A DNA stretch of 64,000 bases from Pneumocystis sp. 'macacae' (GCA_018127085.1 CM030720.1:62001-126000), one strand, 5' to 3'; positions 21,901-35,112 are shown, counted from the first letter of the stretch. Notes: generated by a model not told the origin, from the letters alone. Translations and numbers: made by a program.

Positions 21901-23485
21901 AAAAAATAATATATTAGAGACACAAATTAAATTTTTGGAAGCAGAAAAAGAAAACCTATTGGAAGCTAAGTTAAATCTTGAGAACCATTTAAATGAAACT
22001 GTTAAGAATATGAAAAATGAAGAAATGAATTTGGTTTATGAATATAAAACTAAAAAAATAGAATTAGAAGAAATTATTCGTACAAAGGAACATGAACAAG
22101 ATAATTTAGAAAAACGAATTCGACAACTTGAAGAGACCCTTTCAAATAAAGAGCAAATTCATAAAATCAATATCAAACAACTTAATGATGAAATATATTT
22201 TTTGAAAAATCAGCTTCAAGATTTTAAATTACAACAAAAGAAGTCACAAGAATTTGAAGATTCTGATGAACAAACTATTTCTAATTTACAAAAAGATATG
22301 TCTAGATTAAAAAATGAATTGTATAATACGAGACTAGAAACAATTAGTGAACATGCTAATTATCAAGTGAATTATGAAACAGAATTATCAGAATTAAAGT
22401 TAAAATATAAAAATGCAAATGAAATTATTTCGAATATGAGAATTGAAGCGTTGGCTCGTGAAGAATTTCAGCAGAAATTTAATGAAACAATACTAAAAGA
22501 AAAATCAAAATTAACAAAGCTGCAAAATGAAAAGGCACAAATAGAGTCAGCTCTTTTTTATGTAACTCAAGAAAGAGATGTACTTAAAAAAGAAAAAGAA
22601 CAACTTCAAAAACAATTATCTCAAGAGAATAATGCTGTTTATACTCATGAAGACTATGAAAATAACAAGGAAAATATAAATATTATTCAACAAAAGGAGT
22701 TAAAAGAATCTTTAATGCTTGCTAAGGCAGAATTAAATGAAGTTAAAGGAAATATGAGAATTCGTGAAACGCAATTAAAAGAACAATTGCATAAGATTGG
22801 GAAAGATAAACATCTTTTGATTAATAAAATAGAGTTAGCGGAGAAAGAAATTCAATCTATTACTCAAGAAAAAAAAGAATTGTCTATGAAAATATACTAC
22901 TTAGAAAAGCAGCTTCAAGAAAATGAACATTTACTATATAATAATCAGGATTATTTTAAAAAAGCTATAAGTGTTAATAATACGTTAGTTTGCGTGTATA
23001 TATATTGTTTTTCTAAAGTATTTTAGATCATCAAAAGAATTATCTATACTTAAATTAAAACATAAAGCTGAATTAAGAGGTTTATCGAAACAAATTTATT
23101 ATCTTAAATCTCGGATATTAAGAGAAGAACAATTTAGGGCCAGTCTTTCGTATACTAAAAGATTTTTCCTTATGAAAATTGATAGCTATGAATCTTGGTA
23201 AATGTTTAGTATAATCGCTATATCAAACTTATTTTTAGTAATCAAGCAAATCTTCGACTAATCGAAAAAATGGGGATTTATCCTGATCGAAGTATTCAGA
23301 AAAATCGAATTACATTAAAAGTTGTAATTTTAGTAGTTATTATAATTGAAAGAATGAAGTTAGTTAATCACTTTTTTATTATTATTAACATATAATTTTA
23401 CAGAAGGCTTTCAATGGAATGGTCTAAACAAATAAAAATTAAAGAAAAGTTGTCTAAATCACTATCATTAATTCGAGCAAGTTAA
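18998..23485 (+). CDS. PCP1: Pcp1/pericentrin-type spindle pole body scaffold (CM1 and PACT domains)
   Basis: A long coiled-coil protein that anchors gamma-tubulin complexes at the spindle pole body. The first ~150 residues are a Ser/Thr-rich head. The CM1 motif follows (TLREQEK, then DTMRKENWGLKLKIHFLNDR), which binds and activates gamma-tubulin complexes. Nearly all of 19680-22990 encodes heptad-rich Glu/Lys/Leu coiled coil. The C-terminus carries a PACT-type calmodulin/pole-targeting domain: HKAELRGLSKQIYYLKSRIL, FRASLSYTKRFFLMKIDSYE and NQANLRLIEKMGIYPDRS. At least eleven introns of about 40-50 nt interrupt the first 2.3 kb and the last 500 bases; one large exon spans about 21271-22984. 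CM1 plus PACT in one protein is the S. pombe Pcp1/Aspergillus PcpA arrangement, unlike Mto1, which lacks PACT. Confidence 0.9.
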
Positions 23486-23543
23486 TATACGAATGAGAAA
23501 TTTTTAATATGTCTATTATAGATACTTTTATGTATATTTAATT

Positions 23544-24570
23544 TTATGAAATTCTTTTATATTTTTTTGTGGTTGACTCCATAATAGATGCAATATTTAA
23601 TTTTTTAAACCTTTCAAAGTCATGTACAACACTTATACCACAAATGCCCTTATGGTTTAAATTATGATAATTAAAATATTGTAAATATACCTTGAAAACT
23701 TCAACCATAATAAGGAAATCATAATTTTTTAAATCTACTTTATGTCGAGCACTTGCAATAGGAGCAATTATTTTAATAATATCTTCTCTTGTCATTTCTG
23801 TATGATTCCGGAGGTTTGGTCGGATGGCAAACTACACAGAGTATTAATATTTTGTTTTTGTCTATTAGAAATAATTTCTTTTAGAGCTTCTGGTCCATTT
23901 TTGTCAAAGTAGAGTTGTAACACTTTTTGTGCTAACTTTTGAAGATCAGGAAGCGTCGCACATGCAGTTAATGTCACAGGTGTCAATCGTTGAGACCAAC
24001 TGTTATAAAAAAACTATTAGTTGCATCCAGCACATTTTACCAGCTATATACCGAATACGTTTTATTTGATTCAAAAGTATTTTTTCACAAAGATCTCGAA
24101 CAATTTCAACTGGATCTAAAGGCCATTTGGTTCTTATAAAGACCACTATTTTTTTAACATAAAAGATTATCTTCAGCAATGCATACCACATGGTGTTTTT
24201 ATATCAATCACTTGCAGTTTACTATAATGTTTTTTCTGTAATTCTGCTATTTCTTGTGCTACTCTCTCTTCCCAACAAGCGGACTTTTTTATATTATCAA
24301 TAGGATTTGGATCAGTTAAAAAGTTATTTAAGGCATCATTTTCTGTATGTTTTTCTAAATACTGTATATTTGTTAGCTAAATTATACAAAAGCATTAGAG
24401 GGCGAAAAAATGCCAAAAAAATTGAAAAAAAAACTGGGAAAAAATATAGAAAAGACTTATTTTCTTCAGTTTACCTCATTGAATAAGTAAATAATTTCTT
24501 TTGCTGCACGGTGTTCATGTTTACGTGCACATGTTACAAATATTCCTGACCAGCCAGGCTGTAGTTGCAT
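23544..24570 (-). CDS. TAN1: THUMP-domain tRNA acetylation adaptor Tan1
   Basis: Tan1 binds tRNA through a THUMP domain and helps the Kre33/NAT10 acetyltransferase form N4-acetylcytidine at position 12 of tRNA-Ser and tRNA-Leu. Start ATG 24570 gives MQLQPGWSGIFVTCARKHE, the family N-terminus. Exons joined by introns of 40-52 nt give RTKWPLDPVEIVRDLCEKIL, WSQRLTPVTLTACATLPDL, MTREDIIKIIAPIASARHKV, DLKNYDFLIMVEVF and CGISVVHDFERFKKLNIASI, which are the Tan1/THUMPD1 landmarks in order. The gap in the middle of the THUMP domain near 23680 is an intron with a GTATAT donor. The gene ends 58 bases past the PCP1 stop, tail to tail. Confidence 0.9.
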
Positions 24571-24763
24571 CGATATTAGGATATGAAAAAAAGTAGAAAA
24601 AATCAGAAAGATGAAAAGAATAAAAAAGACATTAAAAGAGAGTTGTTTTTAAGGCTATATGTTCATTCCAATACTAGAATTAAGTATTTTTGTTTTTTTT
24701 TTTTCTTCATTTTTTTTTTAATATTTTTCAGTTTTTGTCATTTTTTTTTTTGTTTAGCTTTAG

Positions 24764-26048
24764 ATGAATAACCAGGAACGTTTAGAACGTTGGATGGACT
24801 CGCGTCATCGGCCAACATCTCATGCAACGCTTAGCAACGAATTTCGAGCGCAGCTTGAGGCTGAAATTGAAACACCATCTAATAACAGTTTATTGTCGAT
24901 TCCTGAGGATTCTTTTACTACTTCTACTGTTTTATCTGAAATTTCGTCTGCTTCTCCACTTTCCGCACTTAGTTGTCTTCATGAAACACAATTTGATCAA
25001 TGGGTAGCTGAGTTACGTGCTGGTTTTAATATTATATTGTATGGTTACGGTTCGAAATATACGCTGCTTGCACGTTTTGCAACTTACTTTGCAAATCTTT
25101 CAGCTGCTCCAGTTTTTGTTATTCATGGTTTAGCTCCTACACTTTCTCTTAAAACATTACTTTCTTCACTTGAAGAAGTTGTGACTACAACTGAAACTGC
25201 AAATAAATTTGCATCTGCAGAGACTACTGTGTTTGATTCAATTGATGCGTTGATGTTTCGTATTCTTCAGCATCTTTCTTTATCATCATTTTCAACAGTT
25301 AATGCACTTAAACCTTCTGTTTTACATCATGTTTCGTCAATGAAAAAAAATTCAACCTCAAGAGTACTTGGTTCTTCATCTTCTTTAGATTCTCTTTGTT
25401 TAATTGTAGTACATAATATAGATAGTGAGGTACTGCGTACTTCTTTGGCTCAACGCTGCCTTGCACAATTGGCACGTGTACTACCATTAATTGCAAGTAC
25501 TGATTGTATCTGTACTTCATTAATACGTACGCGTACTATTTGGCATGATGCAACTACATTTATTCCACTTACACATGAACGAATATTACAAGCACAACAT
25601 ACTACAAAGGAAGTAAAGGCAACAGGAGCAACAGGTGTTCCTTCACTTAGTTCAGTTCAACATGTTCTTGCAGCACTGACGCCAGCGGCACGTAATGTTT
25701 TTCGTTTGCTTCTTTTAGAACAGCTTCAAATGAATACAAAAATCGGTATATCATCAGACAACTAGAACAATTAATATAATAATTGATATTTTTATAGGGG
25801 AATTGGGTTCTTCTACTACATCTTATGGAGTTTCTGATGGTGTAGAGTTAGAGCGACTCTTTGCACTATGTGTAGGAGCATTAATAGTAACCCATGCAGC
25901 AGGTTTTCGTTCACTGTTGACTGAATTTGTTGATCATTCTGTCGTTCGAATGCATAGAGATGCAGCAGGTACTGAACGTCTTTCAGTTCCTCTTAGTCGC
26001 TCTGCTCTTACTTTTCTTTTGGAAGAATTAAATCGAAACGAAATATAG
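24764..26048 (+). CDS. ORC2: Origin recognition complex subunit 2
   Basis: Orc2 is a structural AAA+-like subunit of the complex that marks replication origins. Two exons, 24764-25745 and 25798-26048, with one 52-nt intron. The conserved core is clear: FDQWVAELRAGFNIILYGYG, then GSKYTLLARFA, the HGLAPTLSLKTLL stretch, LIVVHNIDSEVLR, TRTIWHDATTFIPL and the C-terminal winged-helix part ending FLLEELNRNEI. The protein has about 411 residues, with only ~80 before the core; many Orc2 proteins have a much longer disordered N-terminus. Composition is odd for this window: Ala, Thr, Ser and Leu dominate and lysines are very few, with more G and C than neighbouring genes. Confidence 0.9.
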
Positions 26049-27758
26049 AAAAATTAAATCTATTTTAGATTATCTTAAAACATACTCTGTGGTCATGTTG
26101 AATAAGTATTCATTTGTATTTAATAGTATTTGAAAACTTACATAAAAGTAGTTGGTGTTTAATTGCTTTTGTTAAAAAAAAGAATTAACTCGGGAAAACA
26201 TAAAAAAATAAATATCTTACTACAATGTATACTTTTAATATAAAGGTTGTATTATTATATCATTGTATTGATTTTGTAGGATTTTACTTTAGTGTTATTG
26301 TAATTTTTTAGGTTAGGCATATTTTTGCATCATTAATTTTTCATTTAGTTCTATTTGTTTTTTTTAGTAAACCTGCATTAAAAAATAATTAAAATGTTAG
26401 TATTTATTGAAAATTTATATATTTATTTAAAAAGTGGTTTAAACTTTCGAATAAAAAAGAATTCTATTTTTAAAAACTTAATATAATTTATTGTCAATAT
26501 TATCTACATTATTTTTGCTATTAAGTATCAGAAATTTGTTATAGTTGGTGTTATAACAATTTATTGATGTTATTTGACTATTTTTTTAATATTTTTTTTA
26601 TAAATTTGCAATTAGATAACATTAATATTTTAATATAAGTATTTGTTAATTTAGTGATTAATATTAGATAGAAAAATTATGTATATGATATTTTATATTT
26701 TAATATTTCTATAAATCTAAGAATATATGTTCATTTAGAATAATAATGTAAATAGCAAGATATAATTTTTATAAAAATAGTACAAAAATTTATTCAAGAA
26801 AAAAATAAAATAATATGCAGGTTAAATGTAATATTTCTAATATTTTTGTGTTAAAATTAGTTCTATTAACAAGTATAATTATTTATTTTTTTTATAAATT
26901 TGGAAATAAAATGTAATTTTTTAAATTCTTGTTAATATTAATCAAAATATAAGATTATTCAAATAAAAATAATCTTTGAAATTTTTTAATTGGAAATTAT
27001 TCAAAATAATACTATTTTATTTGTTTTTTTATTAAATAATATTTAATGTAAATACTATAACTATGTTTATTTTAAAAAATATATAGTTTATTTGCAATTA
27101 TATGTAAATTGAAAGTTAATGTAAACATCGAAAAATTTATTAAATCTGTATGACAGTATAATATTGATAAAATATATAATTTTTCATTAATTTATATTTT
27201 TAAATAAATTAATATTTTCAAAAGGAAAAAATTGAATTTAATATAAAAATTTTAATTAATATTCTAAAATAATAATATAACACGGTTAATCATTGAAAAC
27301 AAATACATGTTTTTTATCTCTGATCTAGATTAATATGCTTCAGGTATTATTTTTCAAAGTGATTAAACACAAAATATAAAACAATGAATTTTTTCATGAA
27401 AAATATTTTTTTAAATAATATTTCTAGCAAAACATATTGTCATTTTGTTTAAAGTATATTAATTGACTTCCTGATCTACTTTAAATATAAAAAAATCATA
27501 TCATATTAAAAATTATCAATTTAATTCATTTACTTGTATTCAAAACATTTATAAAACCTTTTTTCTTAAATAACATACAAATAATGTATTAACATAATTT
27601 TTAACATGAATATCATTGATTGTATTTCAAAACAATTTATTTACTCAATAGAAATTATTGGTTTTTTAATTATTTTTAATGTCTGAATACGAAATATATG
27701 TAAATTAATAATTATAACAAGGTAAATAAAAAGAAAAAAAATAAAAAAAATGGACTTC
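26049..27758. other. Long AT-rich convergent intergenic region
   Basis: About 1.7 kb between the 3' ends of ORC2 and NDUFA12. It is dominated by A/T runs, with no open frame above 60 codons that looks like protein, no tRNA-like B box and no obvious tandem repeat. I see nothing functional in it beyond presumed terminators. Confidence 0.6.
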
Positions 27759-28417
27759 TTATGATGGTTTTCGTTTTGTATTTGGCAACCATGAACTGTA
27801 AGGTGGAAAAACCGTATTATAAGGTTTATATGCACCCCGAGAAAATGTCAGATTTGGTTGGAAGGGTTTTTTCCATGAAGGTGTATCTATATTTTCCGTA
27901 GAACTATCTAAATCTATTTTTTTGGATGGAGCATCATCAACCATGTGTTTCATCCATGCATGCCTGTCCATGTTAGAACAAAAATGGAGTCCAAAGACTT
28001 ATCAATAATTCCTACCACTCCGGTTCAACTTGTGAAGCATCGTATTCAGCTGATTTATAATCTACCCATCGTGTACGATCTTTAAAACTCTATTAGAAGA
28101 TTTTTAACACCTTTAAAACAGAATACTTGGAGCTTCTTCTATATTTTCATAATATGTATTTCCATAACTAAAAGAGCATTAGAAAAATCTTTTTTGAAAA
28201 AAAGTAAACCTATCCACTCCTACAACCCTCCCATATTTTGTATCACCTATTGTTTGCATTTGATGTCTGAAAGACTCAAAATTAGTGTTCATTTATATAT
28301 ATAGTTTTATTATACCCATATGCAGATAATCCTATTTTTTTTAAATTCCTAAGAGTTCTTGTGATAGAAGACACTGGTTCAGTGTTATTTTTCGTAAAAA
28401 TAGTTTTTTATTCTACT
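27759..28417 (-). CDS. NDUFA12: NADH dehydrogenase (complex I) subunit NDUFA12/B17.2
   Basis: An accessory subunit of mitochondrial complex I. Spliced from six pieces: a first coding base at 28417, then 28373-28316, 28266-28210, 28167 onward, and two more exons ending at 27759. The product begins MSSITRTLRNLKKIGL and contains HQMQTIGDTKYGRVVGVDSY, GNTYYENIEEAP, RTRWVDYKSAEYDASQVEPE and WHAWMKHMVDD, matching the family almost block for block. The tail holds the W-KP/NLT/GAYKPY/S-W elements. No in-frame ATG precedes Ser-2 in its exon; removing a 43-nt intron (28416-28374) brings an A next to TG and creates the start codon. The methionine at 27971 lies in an intron and is not a start. Presence of this gene implies a working complex I. 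Confidence 0.92.
28374..28416 (-). other. NDUFA12: Intron that splits the NDUFA12 start codon (A|TG)
   Basis: A 43-nt intron, donor GTAGAA and acceptor AACCAG. The donor resembles the GTAGGA donor used later in the same gene. Splicing joins A at 28417 to TG at 28373-28372, giving ATG-TCT-TCT-ATC, the expected family N-terminus. Confidence 0.65.
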
Positions 28418-28660
28418 TAGTTTTTATATTTTTTAAATATGTATTATATATGTAATTTTTAAGTGTAATTATAATACAATTATCAATTTCATCTCATTTT
28501 ATGTTGTATAAAAAATATATAAAGATATATCGGATTAGAAAATTATATAAATATTCATATTTTGTGTGAAAAATATACACTTTTATATGATTTTTAGAAG
28601 CATTAGTTATAAGGGAAGATATATATAAAGATTTATAATATTTTGTTAATTTTTATCTAG

Positions 28661-30316
28661 ATGCCCAGAGGACAAGGAGAATTAAAAAATAAGATTCTAA
28701 GCGCGTCGGACCCAGTTATAGGGGATTTATATGAAAAACTTAATCAGCATGCACAGCCTTTCTTTTTAAACAAAGAAAATGTGACGATTTTGACAGAACC
28801 AAAGGATTTTTACAATACTTTAAAAACTAAAATATTGAATGCAAAAAAAAGAGTGTTTCTATGTACTTTGTATGTTGGAAAAACAGAATATGAACTTGTT
28901 AGGATTTTTTGTAATTTTTTTCCTGAAAAAATTAATGGTCAATCAGTATGAAGTTCTACATAAAGCTCTTTCGTCAAATATGGATTTAAAAGTATCTATA
29001 TTAATGGATGCTCTTCGTGGGACACGAGAGGCACCCCTTCCAACAAGTGCGTCTTTGTTAGCGCCATTAATACTTCTATTTGGCAAAGATCGAGTGGATA
29101 TTAGCATGTATCATACGCCTAATCTTTCAGGATTGAAGAAGAAAATACTTCCATCAAGGATTAATGAGTGTTGGGGAATTCAACATATGAAAATTTATGG
29201 ATTCGATGATGAAGTCATGTTGTCTGGGTAATTGTTTTATAAATAGAGTATTTATTGAAGTACTTTTAGGGCAAATTTATCATATGAATATTTTGTAAAT
29301 CGCCAGGATCGATATCATTTCTTTTCATCACCTCAATTAACAGACTTTTATGCAAAGATATATCAATTTATATCATCAATATCATATAAACTGGTTCCTA
29401 GTAATTCTCCAGAAAAAGTTACTCTAGTATGGTCGAAAGAAACAAAATGTCCGGAACCAAGTAAGGATCCTGAAAACTTTAGAAAATATGCTACATCTGT
29501 TTTATTAAATCTTTTGAAACCTATGCCTACAAATGTGGACGAAGTATTTTCTACTGTAGTTTATCCATTGTTTCAATTTTCATCTATTTTTAAGCCATAT
29601 GATTTGTCAACTGAAAAAAAATGTCTTTGTTTAGTTTTAGACACGCTTTTTTCTGAAAAATCTCTTAATTATGACTGGGTATTTACTTCTGGTTATTTTA
29701 ATACTCATCAAGATTATTCAAGACGATTATTAGCATCTAATTCTAAAGGGTGTGTAATTGTTCCATCACAACAAGTGAGTTAATGTTTTCTTTTTTATTT
29801 CTATATAAATAAATAGGCAAATGGATTTTATAATTCTTCATGGCCTTCAAAAATGATTCCTTCAGCATATTCATTTTTAGCTCAACGTTTTCTTTCAAAT
29901 GTTTATAAAGCTAATAAACAAAATAAAATTCATTTAGAAGAATGGAAAAATGGGTGTGTTGGGCAAGGAGGTTGGAGTTATCATGCTAAAGGTTTATATT
30001 TAATTATTTTCTTATTATTCTAAAGTGATTAGGGTTATGGATTATGCCTTCAGAAGAAAAAAAAACAGAAAACCTTAGAGCATATGTTACTTTTGTTGGA
30101 TCTTCAAATTTTAGTTATCGTTCGCAATCTCTGGATCTTGAAAATACAGCTGTCGTTATTACTTTTGATAGTAATCTACAAAAAAGCTTAAGAGATGAAG
30201 TTAAACACCTCCGTAAATATTCTAGAAAAATTGATATAGATTCTTTTTCATCTATAGATAGAAGAACTGGATGGTTTGTTAAATTATGTGTTTGGATATT
30301 AGAAAAAATGCTATAA
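28661..30316 (+). CDS. PGS1: Phosphatidylglycerophosphate synthase, mitochondrial
   Basis: Makes phosphatidylglycerophosphate from CDP-diacylglycerol and glycerol-3-phosphate, the committed step of cardiolipin synthesis in the mitochondrial inner membrane. It belongs to the phospholipase D superfamily and both HKD motifs are visible: QHMKIYGFDDEVMLSGANLS (spanning an intron at about 29229) and SYHAKGLWI with VGSSNFSYRS following. Other family blocks are KRVFLCTLYVG, SILMDALRGTRE, DWVFTSGYFN and the DLENTAVVIT stretch. At least four short introns are needed, the first starting after TEYEL near 28899. The protein starts at ATG 28661 and is about 500 residues long. A divergent promoter of 243 bases separates it from NDUFA12. 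Confidence 0.93.
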
Positions 30317-31386
30317 CATCGACTTTCTTAAATAGATAATACATTTTAATAATTTACATATATGATATACATCAATTTATTATAAAGACATACTTTATTT
30401 TTAGTAAAGAATTAATATTGATAAATTTTTTAGATAGCTTTATAATATATTTAGATAATTCAATTAATTATATACCAGGAGTTGGTTTGCATTGTAATTT
30501 TATTTAGAACGATTGTTTTTACATAATATATTGAAAAATTAATATTTATTTAATATTTATATTAGATTAATAATAATTCATTAAAAAGAGTATTTGTTTT
30601 TAAATAAAAGAAAATTTTATTCAAAACTTAAAAATTCATTTAAAAAGATCAATATATTTTTAATAGATCTTTTTTCCTAAAATTATTAGTCATAATACTA
30701 GAAATGTTTATTTTATAATTTGTTGTAAAATATTTTTCAGAGTTAAAAAGCTGTTTATTAAATAAAAATAACATATGAGATTTAATATCTCATTCTATTT
30801 AAAAATAACATATCATCAAATATATTATTTTTCTTTTATACATATATAATTACCTCTTTTGAAATATTTTAATAAAAAAAGTTGTAAAATTAAAAAAATT
30901 ATTTTAATGAAAAACCATTTTCAATAATTTTAATAATTTAATATACAAATATTATATGTTATAATAATATATATTTTTATCAATTTTGTATTTATTTCTT
31001 TTAAATTTAATTTTACATTTATAATTAATATTTAGAATAGATGATTTGTATATTTTTGTAATTTCATAATATCATCAATACACTTAATATAAATCTTGAT
31101 TTACAAATATAGAAAATAAAAATATAATATATATGTATAAATAATTTGCAATTATTATAAGAAAGTAGCCTAAAAACAAATTAAAAATAAAGTATCATTG
31201 ACTACATAATAATTCCATTATTTATTTCAATCTAACTGAATTATTGAAAAACATTAAACATTTATTATTGAATCAAAAGTAGTAATTTAAGTGATATATT
31301 TTTAAAAATCAATTAAATCACAATATATTACAATAGATATTTTTTAAAAAATGAAAAAAAAATATAATAGTGATTAAAAACATCTT
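30317..31386. other. AT-rich convergent intergenic region
   Basis: About 1.07 kb between the 3' ends of PGS1 and the uL2 gene, mostly A/T runs. No gene, RNA or repeat is recognised. Confidence 0.6.
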
Positions 31387-32451
<1,065 letters not shown>

Positions 32452-32531
32452 TTTTCTTTAATTTTTAAAATATTCAAGTGATGGTTCGTCTTAATATACG
32501 TTAAAGCTAAAAAATAGAAAAAAGCCGTAGC

Positions 32532-32547
32532 AGGGTTTAAACCCTAA
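32532..32547. promoter_or_regulatory. RPL2: Palindromic telo-box upstream of uL2
   Basis: AGGGTTTAAACCCTAA, an inverted repeat of the telomere-like AAACCCT motif, 81-96 bases before the uL2 start. Telo-boxes and the related HomolE element bind TTAGGG-recognising factors (Tbf1/Teb1 type) in ribosomal protein promoters of other fungi. It is the only G/C-rich island in this gap. Confidence 0.55.
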
Positions 32548-32747
32548 TAATATGAAAATGCTTTTAAACAAATTAGAAAAGATGAAAAATAGCATTTTAA
32601 ATATATTTAGGTTTTTTTAAGAAAAATGAAAAATATTTTTTATATTTCTAAAGTAATAAGATTACTTTAAATAAATATAAATGTATATTTGTCTTTTGTT
32701 TTTTTTTAATATATAATTTTTTGTAATATAAAAAATTTAAAATAATG

Positions 32748-34066
32748 CTATTGTTCACTAAATATTTGTTTTGGAAAAGGAAAGGTAGCTCCGTTTTGTT
32801 TGATACAAAGTTGTGCTAACCATATACCACACTGAACATTTCTTTCAAGTGAATATCCCAAGATCAAGGAAGCAATAAAACCTCCTGCAAACGCATCTCC
32901 AACAGCATTAGTGTCTAAAATCTCATCATCTGGAACTTTTGGAACAGAAAAATATGTGACTTTGGTTTGTCCATTATATGATTCAGCTACAACAATATCT
33001 TTATCTCCTTGAGTAATAATCACGACTCTAGGACGTTTGTTATTTTTTTTAGGCAGTTCAGAAATATATTTAGCTATTTTTGCTATGTTTGTTGTCTAGT
33101 AATATTAAAAATATAAATTAACAAATCTGTATAAAATACTTGAATATCGTGTGAATCTGCATATGCAATTGCTTCAGATTCATTACTAATTACATAATCC
33201 CAATATTGAGATACTGAGTCCATTAAAGTTTTGTATGAATAACACAAATATTCAGCAGATAAATTTATAATAAAAACCTTTAAGTTTAGCGAGCTTTTTT
33301 ATTTAAAAAAATAAAAATAGGTACTTTATTTTTAATAGCTGCTTCTTCACATATAGCAGAAATACATAAACTACAAACTGAAAAATGATAGCCTTCAATA
33401 TAATAGAAATCTGCGTTTTCAACAAGAGACCATATTTTAGGGGATTTCAAGTGAGAAATATTGTAATTTTTAGCAGCAGCAAGTCGTGTTACCAAAGACC
33501 TTAATACATAATGTATATAAATAACATCAAATAAAAAGATACCTATTTACTCCATCCAATATAACAGCACATACACCTGTGGGCTCAGAGGTATCGACTA
33601 AATATTCTGTTCTTAATCCTTCTTTTTCTGCAACAGATCTAAGGTAATTTGCAAGTTCATCATTTCCAACACATCCAACATAAACGGTAGAATTCTTTGG
33701 AAGAATATACTATCTAAATTTAATACCTTCCAGTGAAAAAATACTGTTATATTATACTTGGGCTCCACGAAGAGTATTTTGAGCAGATCCTCCTGCAACA
33801 TATTTCACATCGGAAAACTGAATAATCTCTTCATAAATTGGAATATGCTTTTCTCCTGCAAGAATAGAGCCATTAGGTTCTAGATCATATCTATCTCTTT
33901 TTAATAAAATAACTAATAAACTATTTAAAATAACTTTTTGAGAAAACCTTGATCTTTGACTTGAATATCTAATAATGGATTTCCTAAACAGAGAAAGGTT
34001 TAACATAAATTCGTACAGAACACTAGTATCTATACCTAGTCCAAAAAGAAGATATTTTTTAGTCAT
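32748..34066 (-). CDS. ADO1: Adenosine kinase
   Basis: Phosphorylates adenosine to AMP and removes adenosine made by the methyl cycle. At least seven exons with 40-60 nt introns. Start gives MTKKYLLFGLGNPLLDIQV across the first intron. Later blocks are YDLEPNGSILAGEKHIPIYE, YVAGGSAQNTLRGAQ (substrate glycines), GNDELANYLRSVAEKEGLRT and ADFYYIEGYHFSV, with the C-terminal pfkB signature LDTNAVGDAFAGGF containing the catalytic Asp. In most adenosine kinases that signature reads DTNGAGDAF, so the glycine-alanine pair before GD is Ala-Val here. The final residues FPFPKQIFSEQ end at the 32748 stop. It is followed on the same strand by the uL2 gene. Confidence 0.93.
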
Positions 34067-34278
34067 TTTTAATTTTAAAAAAAGTTAATTTTTTAAATAC
34101 GAAATCGAGACCAATCTAAATCTTTATCAATATATATAATTAATAAAATCGAATAAACTTAAACATACACATTTTGAATAATTAAAAAATATGAATTTAG
34201 CTCCTTATTTTAGTTTTTTTTTATTATGTGAAATTAAATTTTATTTAATCAAAAGTTCTTGTATTTTTAAAAAACTAT

Positions 34279-35112
34279 TTATTTATTTCCTTTAGAACCA
34301 AAATGTACTTTTAATGGAACAAGTCGGGTGGATTCCATTTTATCGACAAGTTCATTCATAAGAGAATCACCTGATGATATTTCGGAAGTTATTATTGCTT
34401 GTTGTTGATATTTCTTATTCTTTTTTTTTGTATTTTTTTTCGAAAAAAGTAAACTTGTATCTTTTGATGAAATTCCTGTATAAATGACATTAAAATGATA
34501 CTCCTATAAACCTATATTAAAAAAAAACGTCAATAAACAGTTAACAGCAATAAAAACTTTGGGATAAAAATGATTTTGCACCAAATGTTTTCTTCGTTCT
34601 CTAGTGTTATGAAATCGTTCTTGACACTTTTCAATAAAACATGCAAACTGTTGTACTCTGTCAGTTTTTGTACAGAAATATTTTCAGTACATACAATTTG
34701 TTCACCACGTTCTTTCTTAAGAGATACAATTGGATCATGTACTTCAGAAATATGTAATTCAAGTATTCTTAGTGATGGAAAAACCTTTTCACATTTATAA
34801 CAAACATTACAATGTTGTTGTTGATAATGTGTTTCGTATGCAGAAAAAGAGAAAAAAGTAGAAGGATTATGCATACATTTAGTCGGAAGATTACATATTA
34901 TTCTTTTCTGTTTTGTTTTTTCATCTAATGATTCATTTTCACTAAAAAGTTAATCACTTGATTATCCAATAATAGGAAATTTACTAAAATTCCAATTTCT
35001 TCAACTTATTTAATGAAAAATCGCTACAATATGATCCTCCTGGACCATCCTTATCTGCATTCTGCATAAAAACTGAATTACAATCATCTGTTGATGTTAT
35101 TCCTCGTTTCAT
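34279..35112 (-). CDS. C2H2 zinc-finger protein similar to ZNF511
   Basis: Four exons. Start ATG 35112 gives MKRGITSTDDCNSVF, then after a 43-nt intron SENESLD-type sequence and a Cys/His region: HNPSTFFSFSAYETHYQQQH, NVCYKCEKVFPSLRILELHI and SEVHD. An intron of 47 nt (GTATGT donor) joins RGEQI to FACFIEKCQERFHNTRERRK, HLVQNHFYPK, a third finger. The order of fingers and the YP element after the last histidine is that of the ZNF511 family, whose function is little known. The C-terminus LVPLKVHFGSKGNK also resembles the family's basic ending. The uninterrupted frame at 34530 is an intron read-through. Confidence 0.75.

Noticed and set aside
24583..24771. 62-codon plus-strand open frame ahead of ORC2
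   Set aside because: Lys-rich start followed by a poly-Phe run from T tracts; it overlaps the promoter and ends inside the ORC2 start.
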